Positions 36,072 to 44,618 are shown, counted from the first letter of the stretch. The stretch is DNA of 64,000 nt from CAG-791 sp963650385 (GCA_963650385.1 CAVJLL010000004.1:23414-87413); one strand, 5' to 3'. The notes: a model not told the origin generated them from the letters alone. Translations and numbers: made by a program.

Positions 36072-36602
36072 ATGGCAGAGTACAGAAAGTTAGGAAAAAA
36101 GACAAAGCTGAGAAAGGCACTTCTTCGTTCTCAGGTTACCGCACTGCTTTACAACGGAAAGATCATTACCACAGAGGCACGTGCGAAGGAAATCCAGAAG
36201 CTGGTTGAGCCCATGATCGCTCTGGCAGCCAAGGAGAAGGACAACTTCGAAGAGGTTACCGTAAAGGCAAAGGTTGCCCGCAAGGACAAGGACGGCAAGC
36301 GCGTCAAGGAAGTAAAGGACGGCAAGAAGGTTACCGTTTATGATGAAGTTGAGAAGACCATCACAAAGGATGCTCCTTCCCGTCTTCATGCAAGACGTCA
36401 GCTGCTGAAGTTCCTGTATCCTGTAACTGAGGTTCCTGCAGAGGGCCGCAAGAAGGATGCAAAGGAAGTGGATCTTGTAGACAAGCTCTTCAATGAGTAC
36501 GGCAAGAAGTATGCTTCCCGTCAGGGCGGATATACCAGAATCGTGAAGATCGGCCAGAGAAAGGGCGATGCAGCTCTTATGGTTGTTCTCGAGCTCGTAT
36601 AA
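36072..36602 (+). CDS. rplQ: 50S ribosomal protein L17 with internal insertion
   Basis: L17 (176 aa) lies at the tunnel exit side of the 50S subunit. The N-terminal MAEYRKLGKKTKLRKALLRSQVTALLYNGKIITTEARAKEIQ and the C-terminal GGYTRIVKIGQRKGDAALMVVLELV are standard. Between them, about residues 57-102 form a Lys/Glu/Asp-rich insertion (KAKVARKDKDGKRVKEVKDG and onward), making the protein about 50 residues longer than the usual length of about 120. I have seen similar insertions in Lachnospiraceae. The ATG follows AAAGGAG. A terminator follows. Confidence 0.95.
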   Translation: MAEYRKLGKKTKLRKALLRSQVTALLYNGKIITTEARAKEIQKLVEPMIALAAKEKDNFEEVTVKAKVARKDKDGKRVKEVKDGKKVTVYDEVEKTITKDAPSRLHARRQLLKFLYPVTEVPAEGRKKDAKEVDLVDKLFNEYGKKYASRQGGYTRIVKIGQRKGDAALMVVLELV

Positions 36603-36615
36603 TCGTTCGGCAAGT

Positions 36616-36679
36616 GCCGGCTGCCATCTGAATTGCCTGCGTGCAGGCGGATTCGGAATCGAAATCGACAGGTGCCGGT
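36616..36679 (+). repeat. Hairpin related to arm I of the 32.5-kb element
   Basis: GCCGGC (36616-36621) pairs with GCCGGT (36674-36679), and inside it GAATTGCCTG pairs with CAGGCGGATTC (36630-36654, one bulge). The sequence resembles 32554-32613: both share CTGCCAT, a GAATT stem, a TGCAGGC loop, and a right arm of the form (G)AATCGAAATCGACAGG against GATTGAAATTGGCAGG. This copy lacks about 10 nt of the left arm. It lies between the rplQ stop and the terminator. Confidence 0.45.
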
Positions 36680-36699
36680 ACAGCGATGAAGAACAAAGG

Positions 36700-36732
36700 A
36701 TCCCTCAAACCATTCCGGTTTGAGGGATTTTT
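36700..36732 (+). terminator. Intrinsic terminator after rplQ
   Basis: A perfect 12-bp stem (ATCCCTCAAACC at 36700-36711 with 36717-36728), a 5-nt loop and a T-run end the alpha operon. Confidence 0.87.
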
Positions 36733-36735
36733 GCA

Positions 36736-36764
36736 TTCACTTTTCAGAGAATATCTGTTATTCT
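36736..36764 (+). promoter_or_regulatory. Promoter for the ecfA1-ecfA2-ecfT-truA cluster
   Basis: TTCACT (36736-36741) and TATTCT (36759-36764) are spaced by 17 bp, right after the rplQ terminator. A TTTTGGC/GCCAAAA hairpin lies at about 36840-36857 in the leader. Confidence 0.5.
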
Positions 36765-36897
36765 GCTCTCGATGCTCTAGCTATAGGGAAATGTATTTTT
36801 GCGCAGCGCAGAGATTGGATGATAGAAACGCCGTCAGGCTTTTTGGCGATTGCCAAAACCAGGGCGAGAAGCCGGAATACCAGGCCGGGAGGCATAC

Positions 36898-37761
36898 ATG
36901 CGGGAACATGCAGGAACAGCAATGGCTGCTGTCAGACATCTGATTCATGATTATGTAACAAGGGATGAGGAAGGGAATATCAACGGCACGGTGCGCGCGG
37001 TTGATGACGTGACGCTGGATGCCGAGCCGGGACAGTTCATTGCGGTCCTGGGGCATAACGGCTCCGGGAAGTCGACGCTGGCCAAGCATCTGAACGCCCT
37101 TCTTTTCCCGACAGAGGGAGAGGTCCTCATCGACGGCATGGATACGAAGGATGAGGAGCACCTGTGGGATATCCGGCAGGAGGCCGGAATGGTCTTTCAG
37201 AATCCGGATAACCAGATCATCGGTCAGATTGTGGAGGAGGATGTGGGCTTTGGCCCGGAAAACATCGGAATACCCACCAATGAAATCTGGCAGCGGGTGG
37301 ATGAAGCCCTGACAACCGTCGGTATGCAGGTCTACCGCAAAAAGTCGCCGAATCGGCTCTCCGGCGGGCAGAAGCAGCGCGTTTCCATAGCGGGAGTGAT
37401 TGCCATGCACCCCAAGTGCATCATCATGGATGAGCCGACAGCCATGCTCGATCCCTCGGGGAGGTACGAGGTCATCCGTGCCGCACGTGCGCTGAATCAG
37501 GTGGAAGGCATTACTATTATTCTGATCACGCACTACATGGAGGAAGCGATCTATGCGGACCGGATTTTCGTTATGGACGACGGGAAGATAGCCCTGCAGG
37601 GCACGCCGCATGAGGTCTTTGCCCAGGTGGACAAGATGAAGGAGCTCCATCTGGATGTTCCGGAGGTGACGCTCCTGGCGGATGAGCTTCGAAAGGCCGG
37701 AGTGGACATTCCGGCAGGAATTCTGACAAAGGAAGAGCTGGCAGAGGCGCTCGGGCTTTGA
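36898..37761 (+). CDS. ecfA1: Energy-coupling factor transporter ATPase EcfA1
   Basis: EcfA1 (287 aa) is one of two ATPases that power ECF-type uptake of vitamins and metals through EcfT and exchangeable substrate-binding S components. Walker A is GHNGSGKST at residues 52-60. The Q-loop VFQNPDNQI, signature LSGGQKQR, Walker B region IIMDEPTAMLD and the switch His (LITHYM) are all intact. The frame is open to 36850, but the ATG at 36898 has GGGAGG at a good distance. The gene follows rplQ, as in Bacillus subtilis. Confidence 0.93.
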   Translation: MREHAGTAMAAVRHLIHDYVTRDEEGNINGTVRAVDDVTLDAEPGQFIAVLGHNGSGKSTLAKHLNALLFPTEGEVLIDGMDTKDEEHLWDIRQEAGMVFQNPDNQIIGQIVEEDVGFGPENIGIPTNEIWQRVDEALTTVGMQVYRKKSPNRLSGGQKQRVSIAGVIAMHPKCIIMDEPTAMLDPSGRYEVIRAARALNQVEGITIILITHYMEEAIYADRIFVMDDGKIALQGTPHEVFAQVDKMKELHLDVPEVTLLADELRKAGVDIPAGILTKEELAEALGL

Positions 37762-37850
37762 CGGCCGAAGCGAAGGCGGTTCTTAGTATGCGCGCGGGCA
37801 GGTCTATTTCCTGTGCCTGCGGGGCTCCGGCAGATGGTAAAGGAGAACGG

Positions 37851-38795
37851 ATGTCACTGAAAATAGAAGACATAACCTATGTCTATGAAAAGGGAACGGC
37901 CATGGAGGTGAATGCGCTGGACCATATCAGCGTTGAGATTCCGGACGGCCAGTTTATCGGGCTTGTGGGACATACCGGCTCCGGGAAATCCACCTTTGTC
38001 CAGATGCTCAACGGAATTCTCCTGCCCACCGCGGGACATATCCTCTGGGACGGGCAGGATATTCAGGCGGAGGGGTTTGACCGCAAGGAGCTGCGTTCCA
38101 ATGTGGGACTGGTGTTCCAGTACCCGGAGCATCAGCTGTTCGAAACGGATGTCCTGGCGGATGTCATGTTCGGCCCCAGGAATCTGGGACTTTCCGAGGA
38201 GGAATGCCGCAAAAGAGCCGAGGAAGCATTGGAGCGTGTGAGGCTTCCCCGGGAATTCTGGAAAATGTCTCCCTTTGATCTTTCCGGCGGGCAGAAGCGG
38301 CGAGCGGCCATTGCCGGCGTTCTCGCCATGCATCCGCGGATCCTGATTCTGGATGAACCGACGGCCGGCCTTGATCCGAGAGGACGGGATGAAATTCTGG
38401 ACATGGTCCGCGACATGAAGAGAACGCTTCATATGACCATTGTGCTGGTATCCCACAGTATGGACGATGTTGCGGAATATGCCGATCGGATTCTGGTGAT
38501 GAATGCAGGAAAGATTCTGATGGACGGTACGCCGCGCGAGGTTTTTGCGCGCTATAAGGAGCTGGAGGAGATCGGCCTTGCGGCGCCGCAGGTGGTGTAT
38601 ATCATGCAGTATCTGAGGGAGAAGGGAATCTCTGTGGATACGAACTGCCTGACCGTTTCGGCTGCCGCGGACGAGGTGATGGCGCACCTGGATGAAATCA
38701 ACCGCAAAACCGGCAGGAGCTTCTGCTGCATCGGAAGAGGGGCGCAAAGGCCGCAGGCTCCTGCGGGGCAGGCAGAGGAGGACCGGAATGTTTAA
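37851..38795 (+). CDS. ecfA2: Energy-coupling factor transporter ATPase EcfA2
   Basis: EcfA2 (314 aa) is the second ECF ATPase. Walker A is GHTGSGKST at residues 40-48; VFQYPEHQLFE, the LSGGQKRR signature and LILDEPTAGLD follow, with the switch His in LVSHSMDD. The ATG at 37851 is chosen over the frame opening at 37758 because of AAAGGAG immediately upstream. The C-terminal tail (about residues 285-314) is basic and low in complexity, and its coding end overlaps ecfT by 8 bases. Confidence 0.93.
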   Translation: MSLKIEDITYVYEKGTAMEVNALDHISVEIPDGQFIGLVGHTGSGKSTFVQMLNGILLPTAGHILWDGQDIQAEGFDRKELRSNVGLVFQYPEHQLFETDVLADVMFGPRNLGLSEEECRKRAEEALERVRLPREFWKMSPFDLSGGQKRRAAIAGVLAMHPRILILDEPTAGLDPRGRDEILDMVRDMKRTLHMTIVLVSHSMDDVAEYADRILVMNAGKILMDGTPREVFARYKELEEIGLAAPQVVYIMQYLREKGISVDTNCLTVSAAADEVMAHLDEINRKTGRSFCCIGRGAQRPQAPAGQAEEDRNV

Positions 38796-39585
38796 GGAAA
38801 TTACCATCGGTCAGTACTATCAGACGAGCTCCGTTGTCCATCGGCTGGACCCGAGGGTCAAGCTCATCGCAACCTTTGCATACATCATTTCGCTGTTCGT
38901 CGTTTCCTCGTGGCTGGGCTATCTTGCAGCAGCCGCGGCGGTGGCAGTGGTTGTTGCGCTTTCGCATGTGCCGTTCGGCTACATCATGCGCGGCATGAAG
39001 GCAATTGTATTCCTGCTGATGATCACCGTGATCTTTAATCTGTTTCTGACAGAAGGAGAGCCGCTGGTCCATTTCTGGAAGCTGACCATTACCTATGAGG
39101 GACTGGACTTTGCATCCAAGATGGCGGTGCGTCTGATCTTCCTCATCATCGGGTCATCCATGATGACATTGACCACCACGCCCAATCAGCTGACGGATGC
39201 ATTGGAGGATGTACTGGGGCCGCTCAAAAAAATACATGTCCCCGTCCATGAAATCTCGATGATGATGTCCATCGCCCTGCGTTTTATTCCGATCCTGATG
39301 GAAGAAACGGATAAGATCATGAAGGCGCAGATGGCAAGAGGCGCGGATTTTGAATCCAGAAATCTGAAGAAAAAGATTCAGAGTCTGGTTCCCCTGCTGG
39401 TTCCGCTGTTCATATCCGCCTTCCGGCGGGCCAATGATCTGGCGATGGCCATGGAGGCAAGATGCTACCGGGGCGGCGAGGGGAGAACACGGATGAAGCC
39501 GCTGCACTATGAGAGAAGAGACTATGCGGCGTATGCCGGTCTGACCGCTTACCTGGCTTTGTGTGTTGTGCTGCGAATCGTGTAA
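38788..39585 (+). CDS. ecfT: Energy-coupling factor transporter transmembrane protein EcfT
   Basis: EcfT (265 aa) is the membrane scaffold that couples the ATPases to S components. Several hydrophobic segments are visible in the first 130 residues and at the C-terminus. The coupling-helix motifs ARG (MKAQMARGADFESR) and a second MEARCYRGGEGRT are present, which is diagnostic. The ATG overlaps the ecfA2 stop (ATGTTTAA) and has GAGGAGG upstream. A repeat element lies directly after the stop. Confidence 0.93.
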   Translation: MFKEITIGQYYQTSSVVHRLDPRVKLIATFAYIISLFVVSSWLGYLAAAAAVAVVVALSHVPFGYIMRGMKAIVFLLMITVIFNLFLTEGEPLVHFWKLTITYEGLDFASKMAVRLIFLIIGSSMMTLTTTPNQLTDALEDVLGPLKKIHVPVHEISMMMSIALRFIPILMEETDKIMKAQMARGADFESRNLKKKIQSLVPLLVPLFISAFRRANDLAMAMEARCYRGGEGRTRMKPLHYERRDYAAYAGLTAYLALCVVLRIV

Positions 39586-39596
39586 TCCTCAGGGGA

Positions 39597-39616
39597 TGCG
39601 ATTTTGCGAAGGGGCT
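39597..39616 (+). repeat. GCGATTTTGCGAA-type element after ecfT
   Basis: TGCGATTTTGCGAAGGGGCT at 39597-39616 matches 18 of 20 positions of the element at 55586. It starts 12 nt after the ecfT stop and lies in the same orientation as the other copies at 44619, 46592 and 55583. The right palindrome arm is diverged here. Confidence 0.5.
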
Positions 39617-39658
39617 AAAACGATACAACCTTAAAGGAATACAGCGGAAAGGAAGAAG

Positions 39659-40540
39659 ATGAAGCGAATTCTGCTGGTGACAGCGTATGACGGGACGAAC
39701 TACTCCGGCTTTGCAGCACAGAAGAATCCGGAGATCCGAACCATCGAGGGCGAAATTGCGAGGGCAATTTTGCTGCTGACCGGGAAGATGTCGGAGGTCA
39801 TCGGTGCGAGCAGGACCGATGCCGGCGTACATGCCCTCTGCAACTATGTGATTTTTGATACAGATTCTCCCATTCCGCCGGAAAACTTCGCAAAGGCGCT
39901 CAATGCAAGGCTTCCGGAGGATATCCGGATTCAGGCCTCCTGGGAGGCGGCACCGGATTTTCATCCGCGTCATGCAAAGAGCGTGAAGACCTATGAGTAC
40001 CGCATACATTGCTCGAGAATTCCGGATCCTGTGAAGGCGCGCTTTGCCTGCAGCTGCTACTGGAGGCTGGATGTCGACGCCATGCAGAGGGCGGCGGCGC
40101 ATCTGGTGGGGGAGCATGATTTTGCAAGCTTTGCCAATCCTGCCAGGCAGACGCTGACGACGGTGCGCGAGATTACGGAGCTGACCGTTGAAAAGACGGA
40201 GTGCACGGTGCCGGACATCATACGGGATATGCCGGGGGCCGTTTGGAGTGAGGCGGCTGCACGGGCTGCCGGGACGCAGGGAAGGCGGCAGGAGACGCTT
40301 TCCGAAGGGGAAGCCTGTGACATTGTCATCCGCGTGTCCGGAAGGGGGTTTCTCTACAACATGGTGCGCATTATTGCGGGCACGTTGATCCGTGTCGGCA
40401 GAGGCCTGATATCTCCGGACGACATTCCGGGAATTCTGGAAGCGCAGAACAGGCAGGCGGCCGGAGAAACGGCGCCTGCCTGCGGACTGCATCTGGTCAA
40501 TTATCGATTCCTGAATGCAAGCACTATTCCCCCAGCTTGA
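39659..40540 (+). CDS. truA: tRNA pseudouridine synthase A
   Basis: TruA (293 aa) converts U38-U40 of the tRNA anticodon stem to pseudouridine. The catalytic Asp54 is in GASRTDAGVHA, and the ending GFLYNMVRIIAGTLIRVGRG is typical. Between about residues 183 and 224 there is an additional charged, Ala-rich stretch (around DIIRDMPGAVWSEAAARAAG) where most TruA proteins have a short turn; this explains the length above the usual 245-260 aa. The ATG follows GGAAAGGAAG. The 3' end overlaps the minus-strand gene by 17 bp. rplM-rpsI, which often follow truA, are absent. Confidence 0.93.
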   Translation: MKRILLVTAYDGTNYSGFAAQKNPEIRTIEGEIARAILLLTGKMSEVIGASRTDAGVHALCNYVIFDTDSPIPPENFAKALNARLPEDIRIQASWEAAPDFHPRHAKSVKTYEYRIHCSRIPDPVKARFACSCYWRLDVDAMQRAAAHLVGEHDFASFANPARQTLTTVREITELTVEKTECTVPDIIRDMPGAVWSEAAARAAGTQGRRQETLSEGEACDIVIRVSGRGFLYNMVRIIAGTLIRVGRGLISPDDIPGILEAQNRQAAGETAPACGLHLVNYRFLNASTIPPA

Positions 40541-42140
40541 CCACCAGGACGCCGTAGATGTTCTGCACCGAGCCTGCGGCGGGGAAGGACGGCATGGCGG
40601 CTACCTCGGGAAGGGCTGCGATCGTGGCTTCGGTATCCCCGGATGCAAAGGACACCTGGACTCGCAGATAGTTGGTATAGAATTTAATCCACGAAACCCG
40701 GGAGAAGGAAAGCTCGTGCGACCAGTTCCCGTACTGCGCATAGCTGTTGGCCTTGTCGTAGAGCGGGGCCGTATAGAAGGTCTTTGAGGAATACGGCGAA
40801 TCCGTGATCAGGATCTGCCCGCCTGCGTAGTCGTAGCCCTGGCGGCTTGCCTCTGCCAGAATCTCCTCGGCAAGGGTCTGCGTCGCCCGGCGTCCGACCA
40901 GCATGGCATACTCATCCGTGACACACTGCAGAAGACTTCCGAAGCACAGAAATGCGGCGGTAATAAAGGAAACAGCAGCAAGCCTTGCGCCTGCTGTTTT
41001 TTTATCGCCGGAATGCGGAGCCGGCATGCACAGAAGGAGCGGAAGAACGCAGCCCATGGGCACCATCATCTGCATGTGCGTTTCCGTTTCCGGGGCAGCG
41101 AGGTAGAAGCAGTTGGCCGCTGCCGGCAGCAGCAGAATGCCGGCGGCGAACAGAAGTGCCCGGGAGAAGTTTTTTTGCGCGGTACGGAAAAAGCCGCAGA
41201 CAGCAGGCAGCAGCACCGGGATGTACAGCAGCGGGAACCACGAATGCCCGATCAGCCGGTTGGAGCGGAACGTTCCGTCCAGCAGATAGTGAGCGGCGGT
41301 CTGGTAACAATGCAGGAATGCGGCCGGAACTGCGGCCATCAGGTAGGATGCGGAAAGGCTTGAAAAGCCCTGGTAGTCACTCAGCTCTGTTCCGGTAAGG
41401 CGAAGAGACGCCTTCAGCAGCACCAGATACAGGATGCCTCCGAGCAGCACGGCAAGGAGCATGCGCAGCGCAAAAGACAGCTGCCTGCGCGGATTCTCAT
41501 TCCGCAGGATGCCGAAAAGGAGGACGGACAGTGCCAGGAGGCAGGTTACGCCGATGCTGGCCTGATAGCAGCCCATCATGAAGGCAATGCAGACCGCAGA
41601 GCCGCCGATGCGGGCGGCGAGAGGGATCTGTTTTTCCCAGGTGATCCATGCAACGGCGAGTACGGCGAGAATAAAGGAAACGCCATAGGTTATGGCCATG
41701 AAGCTGAAGGACAGCTGGCAGGTAATGCCCACGCCGGAGAGAAACCAGATGCCGGCAAGGAGCGTCCGGGGAGAGCGGGGGAGCGAGAGGACCCGGGCGG
41801 CCAGCAGGAGCCCTGCGGAAAAAAGGGCCAGCGCAGCCAGTCCCTGGAACGGATCCAGCGAAATGCCAAAGCGCAGGCGATCCAGAATGGGCCAGAACCA
41901 CCTTCCTGTGGAATACTCCCAGCTGCCGGAAAGATAATCATCCTGGTTCCACAGGCCGTCCAGATTGTTGGTGAGGCGCTGTGTGAGAAGCGGCAGATTG
42001 ATCAGCACGCCGCCAAAGAACAGAAGCAGAAAAGAGCTTTTGGCGGATGCGGAGATTCTGGTATTGGCGATACTGGCATTGGGGATACCGGTATTGGCCG
42101 TATTAGCTGTATTGACGGTATTGGGAATGGAAGAATTCAT
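40524..42140 (-). CDS. GtrII-like membrane glycosyltransferase
   Basis: This 538-aa multi-pass membrane protein resembles the GtrII family (glucosyltransferases that transfer sugar from a polyprenyl carrier to surface polymers). The motif NLDGLWNQDDYLSGSWEYSTGRWFWPILDRLRF after the first membrane helix, with its Asp pair and Gly-Arg-Trp, is characteristic, and about 10 hydrophobic segments follow. The first 30 residues are Asn/Thr/Ile-rich and encoded by an imperfect tandem repeat. The start has AAGGAGT 13 nt upstream on the minus strand. Acceptor and donor cannot be told. It is a single transferable-looking gene inserted between truA and topA. Confidence 0.75.
   Translation of the reverse strand: MNSSIPNTVNTANTANTGIPNASIANTRISASAKSSFLLLFFGGVLINLPLLTQRLTNNLDGLWNQDDYLSGSWEYSTGRWFWPILDRLRFGISLDPFQGLAALALFSAGLLLAARVLSLPRSPRTLLAGIWFLSGVGITCQLSFSFMAITYGVSFILAVLAVAWITWEKQIPLAARIGGSAVCIAFMMGCYQASIGVTCLLALSVLLFGILRNENPRRQLSFALRMLLAVLLGGILYLVLLKASLRLTGTELSDYQGFSSLSASYLMAAVPAAFLHCYQTAAHYLLDGTFRSNRLIGHSWFPLLYIPVLLPAVCGFFRTAQKNFSRALLFAAGILLLPAAANCFYLAAPETETHMQMMVPMGCVLPLLLCMPAPHSGDKKTAGARLAAVSFITAAFLCFGSLLQCVTDEYAMLVGRRATQTLAEEILAEASRQGYDYAGGQILITDSPYSSKTFYTAPLYDKANSYAQYGNWSHELSFSRVSWIKFYTNYLRVQVSFASGDTEATIAALPEVAAMPSFPAAGSVQNIYGVLVVKLGE
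42058..42131 (-). repeat. Imperfect 15-bp tandem repeat in the GtrII-like gene
   Basis: On the plus strand about five units follow one another: GGTATTGGCGATACT, GGCATTGGGGATACC, GGTATTGGCCGTATT, a 12-nt unit and GGTATTGGGAATGGA. They encode the Asn/Thr/Ile-rich N-terminus of the membrane protein. Unit lengths are multiples of three, so copy changes would keep the frame. Confidence 0.7.
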
Positions 42141-42178
42141 ATTAAAGAAGATACTCCTTGTGGTTTTGGATAGTCACC

Positions 42179-42207
42179 ATGATAGTCGAAAAGAAAATGG
42201 AGCGCAA
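42179..42207 (-). promoter_or_regulatory. Promoter for the GtrII-like gene
   Basis: On the minus strand TTGCGC (42207-42202) and TATCAT (42184-42179) are spaced by 17 bp, about 30 nt before the predicted transcript reaches the AAGGAGT ribosome site. Confidence 0.55.
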
Positions 42208-42251
42208 TGCAGGCTCCCGGTCCGGATTTCTTTGCCGCCTCGCCGTTAGCC

Positions 42252-42296
42252 GTACACTCGTTGGCCGGGCGACGGGGCCTGGCGGAGTTGTCCGCC
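42252..42296 (+). repeat. GTACACTCG-to-GGCGGAGTTGTCCG repeat, copy 1
   Basis: This element begins GTACACTCG, continues through CGACGGGGCCTGG and ends GGCGGAGTTGTCCGCC. GGCGGA and TCCGCC form a hairpin at its right end. A second copy at 45481-45522 lies in the opposite orientation; both ends are identical and one or two short gaps separate the rest. Confidence 0.65.
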
Positions 42297-42361
42297 ATCA
42301 TGTACTGTCTGAAAACTACGGGAGTTTCTGTAAAGTTTAGAAAAAAGACGCCGTTTCTGCC

Positions 42362-42390
42362 TTGCCAAGTCTTTTCTTTTGCGATATATT
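42362..42390 (+). promoter_or_regulatory. Promoter for topA
   Basis: TTGCCA (42362-42367) and TATATT (42385-42390) are spaced by 17 bp. The transcript would start near 42397, giving a leader of about 123 nt. Confidence 0.6.
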
Positions 42391-42519
42391 CGGAAACGCA
42401 GTCTGCACCGGTCCGCAGCTTGGAAGGTTACAGTACATTCACCAGCCGGCGACAGGGCGGCGCTGTGCATCATACAGAATCGGGACTGCAGAGTACTACA
42501 GCTAGGAGAATATGACAGA

Positions 42520-44616
42520 ATGTCACAGAATCTGGTTATTGTGGAGTCACCTGCCAAGGTGAAAACCATTAAAAAGTTTTTAGGGAAAAAGTACGACGTG
42601 GCGGCCAGCCAGGGACACGTAAGAGATCTTCCCAGAAGTCAGATGGGAATCGATGTCGAGCACGATTTCGAGCCCAAATACATTACCATCCGCGGAAAGG
42701 GCGATCTTCTGGCGGATCTGCGCAAACGGGTGAAGAAGGCCGATAAGGTCTATCTGGCAACGGACCCGGACCGCGAGGGAGAGGCAATTTCATGGCACCT
42801 GATGGCTGCCCTTCATCTGGAGGATAAGAAGGTCGCACGCATCACCTTCAATGAAATCACCAAGAGCGCGGTGACAGATTCGTTCCATCATCCGCGTGAA
42901 ATCGATATGAATCTGGTGGATGCGCAGCAGGCGCGGCGCGTGCTGGACCGCATCGTGGGCTACAAGATTTCTCCGCTTTTGTGGATAAAGGTCAAGCGCG
43001 GCCTCTCGGCAGGCCGTGTACAGTCGGTGGCACTGCGCATGATCGGAGACCGGGAGGAGGAAATCTCCTCCTTTATCCCGGAGGAATACTGGACGCTCGA
43101 TGCCGAGTTTGCCGTAAAGGGTGAGAAAAAGCCTTTGACGGCACACTACTATGGACCGGCCGGCGGCAAAAAGGCGGAGCTTGCAGACGGAGAACAGACG
43201 CAGGCGCTGAAGGACCTGCTGGAGGGAGCCTCCTACCGGATCACCGAGATCAAGACGACAAAGAGAGAGCGGAAGGCACCGCTCCCCTTCACGACCTCGA
43301 CGCTGCAGCAGGAGGCCTCCAAGGCCCTGAATTTCTCGACGCAGAAGACCATGCGCATCGCGCAGCAGCTGTATGAAGGCGTTGAAATCAAGGGCAGCGG
43401 ATCGGTCGGCATCATCACGTATCTGCGTACGGATTCCACCCGCATCTCGGATGAGGCGATGGCTTCCTCCGGCGAGTACATCCGCGGCGTGTACGGCGAG
43501 GAATTCCTTGCAGCTTCGGAGCAGAAAAAGGCAGCCGGCAAAATACAGGATGCGCACGAAGCAATCCGGCCGACGGACATTACCCGCACGCCTGCCAGCA
43601 TCAAGGATTCGCTGACAAGAGAGCAGCTGCGGCTCTACCAGCTGATCTGGAACCGGTTTACGGCGAGCCGGATGGCATCTGCTGTCATCGAGCAGACCAG
43701 AGTGACCATTACCGCAGAGGCACCGGGCGGTGAGGAGCACATCTTCACCATGCCGTTTTCACGCATCGCCTTTGAAGGCTTTCTGAAGGTCTATAAGCCG
43801 GCGGATGATGGCAAGACAGAGGGCGCCCTTATGAAGGGCCTGGATGAATCCTCCGAGCTCACGCTGAAGGAGCTGGATGCGGAGCAGCACTTTACGCAGC
43901 CGGTGCCGCACTATACAGAAGCCTCTCTGGTCCATGCGCTGGAGGAGCAGGGGATCGGACGCCCCTCCACCTACGCACCGACCATTACGACCATTCTGGC
44001 CAGACGCTACGTCACGAAGGAGAACAAGAACCTCTACATGACCGAGCTGGGCGAGACGGTCAACAATATTATGAAAACATCCTTCCCGGAAATTGTGGAT
44101 CCGGCTTTTACGGCAAATCTGGAATCTCTTCTGGACGGAGTCGCAGATGGGAAGGTAAAATGGAAGACAATCATAGAGAATTTTTATCCGGATCTGGATG
44201 CCGCCGTGCAGAAGGCCAACGAAGAGCTGGAGAAGGTTGAGATTAAGGACGAGGAGTCGGACGAGATCTGCGAGAAGTGCGGGCGCCGGATGGTGATCAA
44301 ATACGGACCGCACGGAAGGTTCCTCGCATGCCCTGGCTTTCCGGAGTGCCGCAATACCAAGCCGTATTTTGAGAAAATCGGCGTGAGCTGCCCCAAGTGC
44401 GGCAAGGATATCGTCATCAAGATGACCAAAAAGGGAAGACGGTATTACGGCTGCCTTGGCAATCCGGAATGCGATTTCATGACATGGAACCGTCCGTCGA
44501 AGGAAACGTGCCCGCAGTGCGGGGGACTGCTCCTGGAACGCGGAAATAAACTGGTCTGCAGCAGCGAAGGCTGCGGATTCGTAACAGAGAAGAAGGCAGA
44601 TGCCCAGGAAAGCTGA
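42520..44616 (+). CDS. topA: DNA topoisomerase I
   Basis: TopA (698 aa) relaxes negative supercoils by transient single-strand cleavage. The Toprim domain holds VIVESPAK and the TDPDREGEAISW acidic triad (about residues 7-95). The catalytic Tyr301 is in GIITYLRTDSTRIS. Three C-terminal four-cysteine zinc ribbons follow (first at CEKCGRRM, second at CPKCGKDI, third at CPQCGGLL). The frame is open to 42379, but the ATG at 42520, with AGGAG about 11 nt upstream, gives the standard MSQNLVIVESPAK start. codY follows in the same direction. Confidence 0.96.
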   Translation: MSQNLVIVESPAKVKTIKKFLGKKYDVAASQGHVRDLPRSQMGIDVEHDFEPKYITIRGKGDLLADLRKRVKKADKVYLATDPDREGEAISWHLMAALHLEDKKVARITFNEITKSAVTDSFHHPREIDMNLVDAQQARRVLDRIVGYKISPLLWIKVKRGLSAGRVQSVALRMIGDREEEISSFIPEEYWTLDAEFAVKGEKKPLTAHYYGPAGGKKAELADGEQTQALKDLLEGASYRITEIKTTKRERKAPLPFTTSTLQQEASKALNFSTQKTMRIAQQLYEGVEIKGSGSVGIITYLRTDSTRISDEAMASSGEYIRGVYGEEFLAASEQKKAAGKIQDAHEAIRPTDITRTPASIKDSLTREQLRLYQLIWNRFTASRMASAVIEQTRVTITAEAPGGEEHIFTMPFSRIAFEGFLKVYKPADDGKTEGALMKGLDESSELTLKELDAEQHFTQPVPHYTEASLVHALEEQGIGRPSTYAPTITTILARRYVTKENKNLYMTELGETVNNIMKTSFPEIVDPAFTANLESLLDGVADGKVKWKTIIENFYPDLDAAVQKANEELEKVEIKDEESDEICEKCGRRMVIKYGPHGRFLACPGFPECRNTKPYFEKIGVSCPKCGKDIVIKMTKKGRRYYGCLGNPECDFMTWNRPSKETCPQCGGLLLERGNKLVCSSEGCGFVTEKKADAQES

Positions 44617-44618
44617 GC

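Larger units (their letters stand above)
42141..42519. other. Divergent gap between the GtrII-like gene and topA
   Basis: This 379-nt gap contains a minus-strand promoter (42179-42207), a copy of the GGCGGAGTTGTCCG repeat (42252-42296) and the topA promoter (42362-42390) with a leader of about 125 nt. No protein gene is supported; the topA frame is open upstream of its ATG but lacks a better start. Confidence 0.6.

Noticed and set aside
42058..42131. CRISPR array
   Set aside because: The short imperfect repeats have no spacers and are within a coding frame. No repeat-spacer pattern or cas gene was seen in the window.
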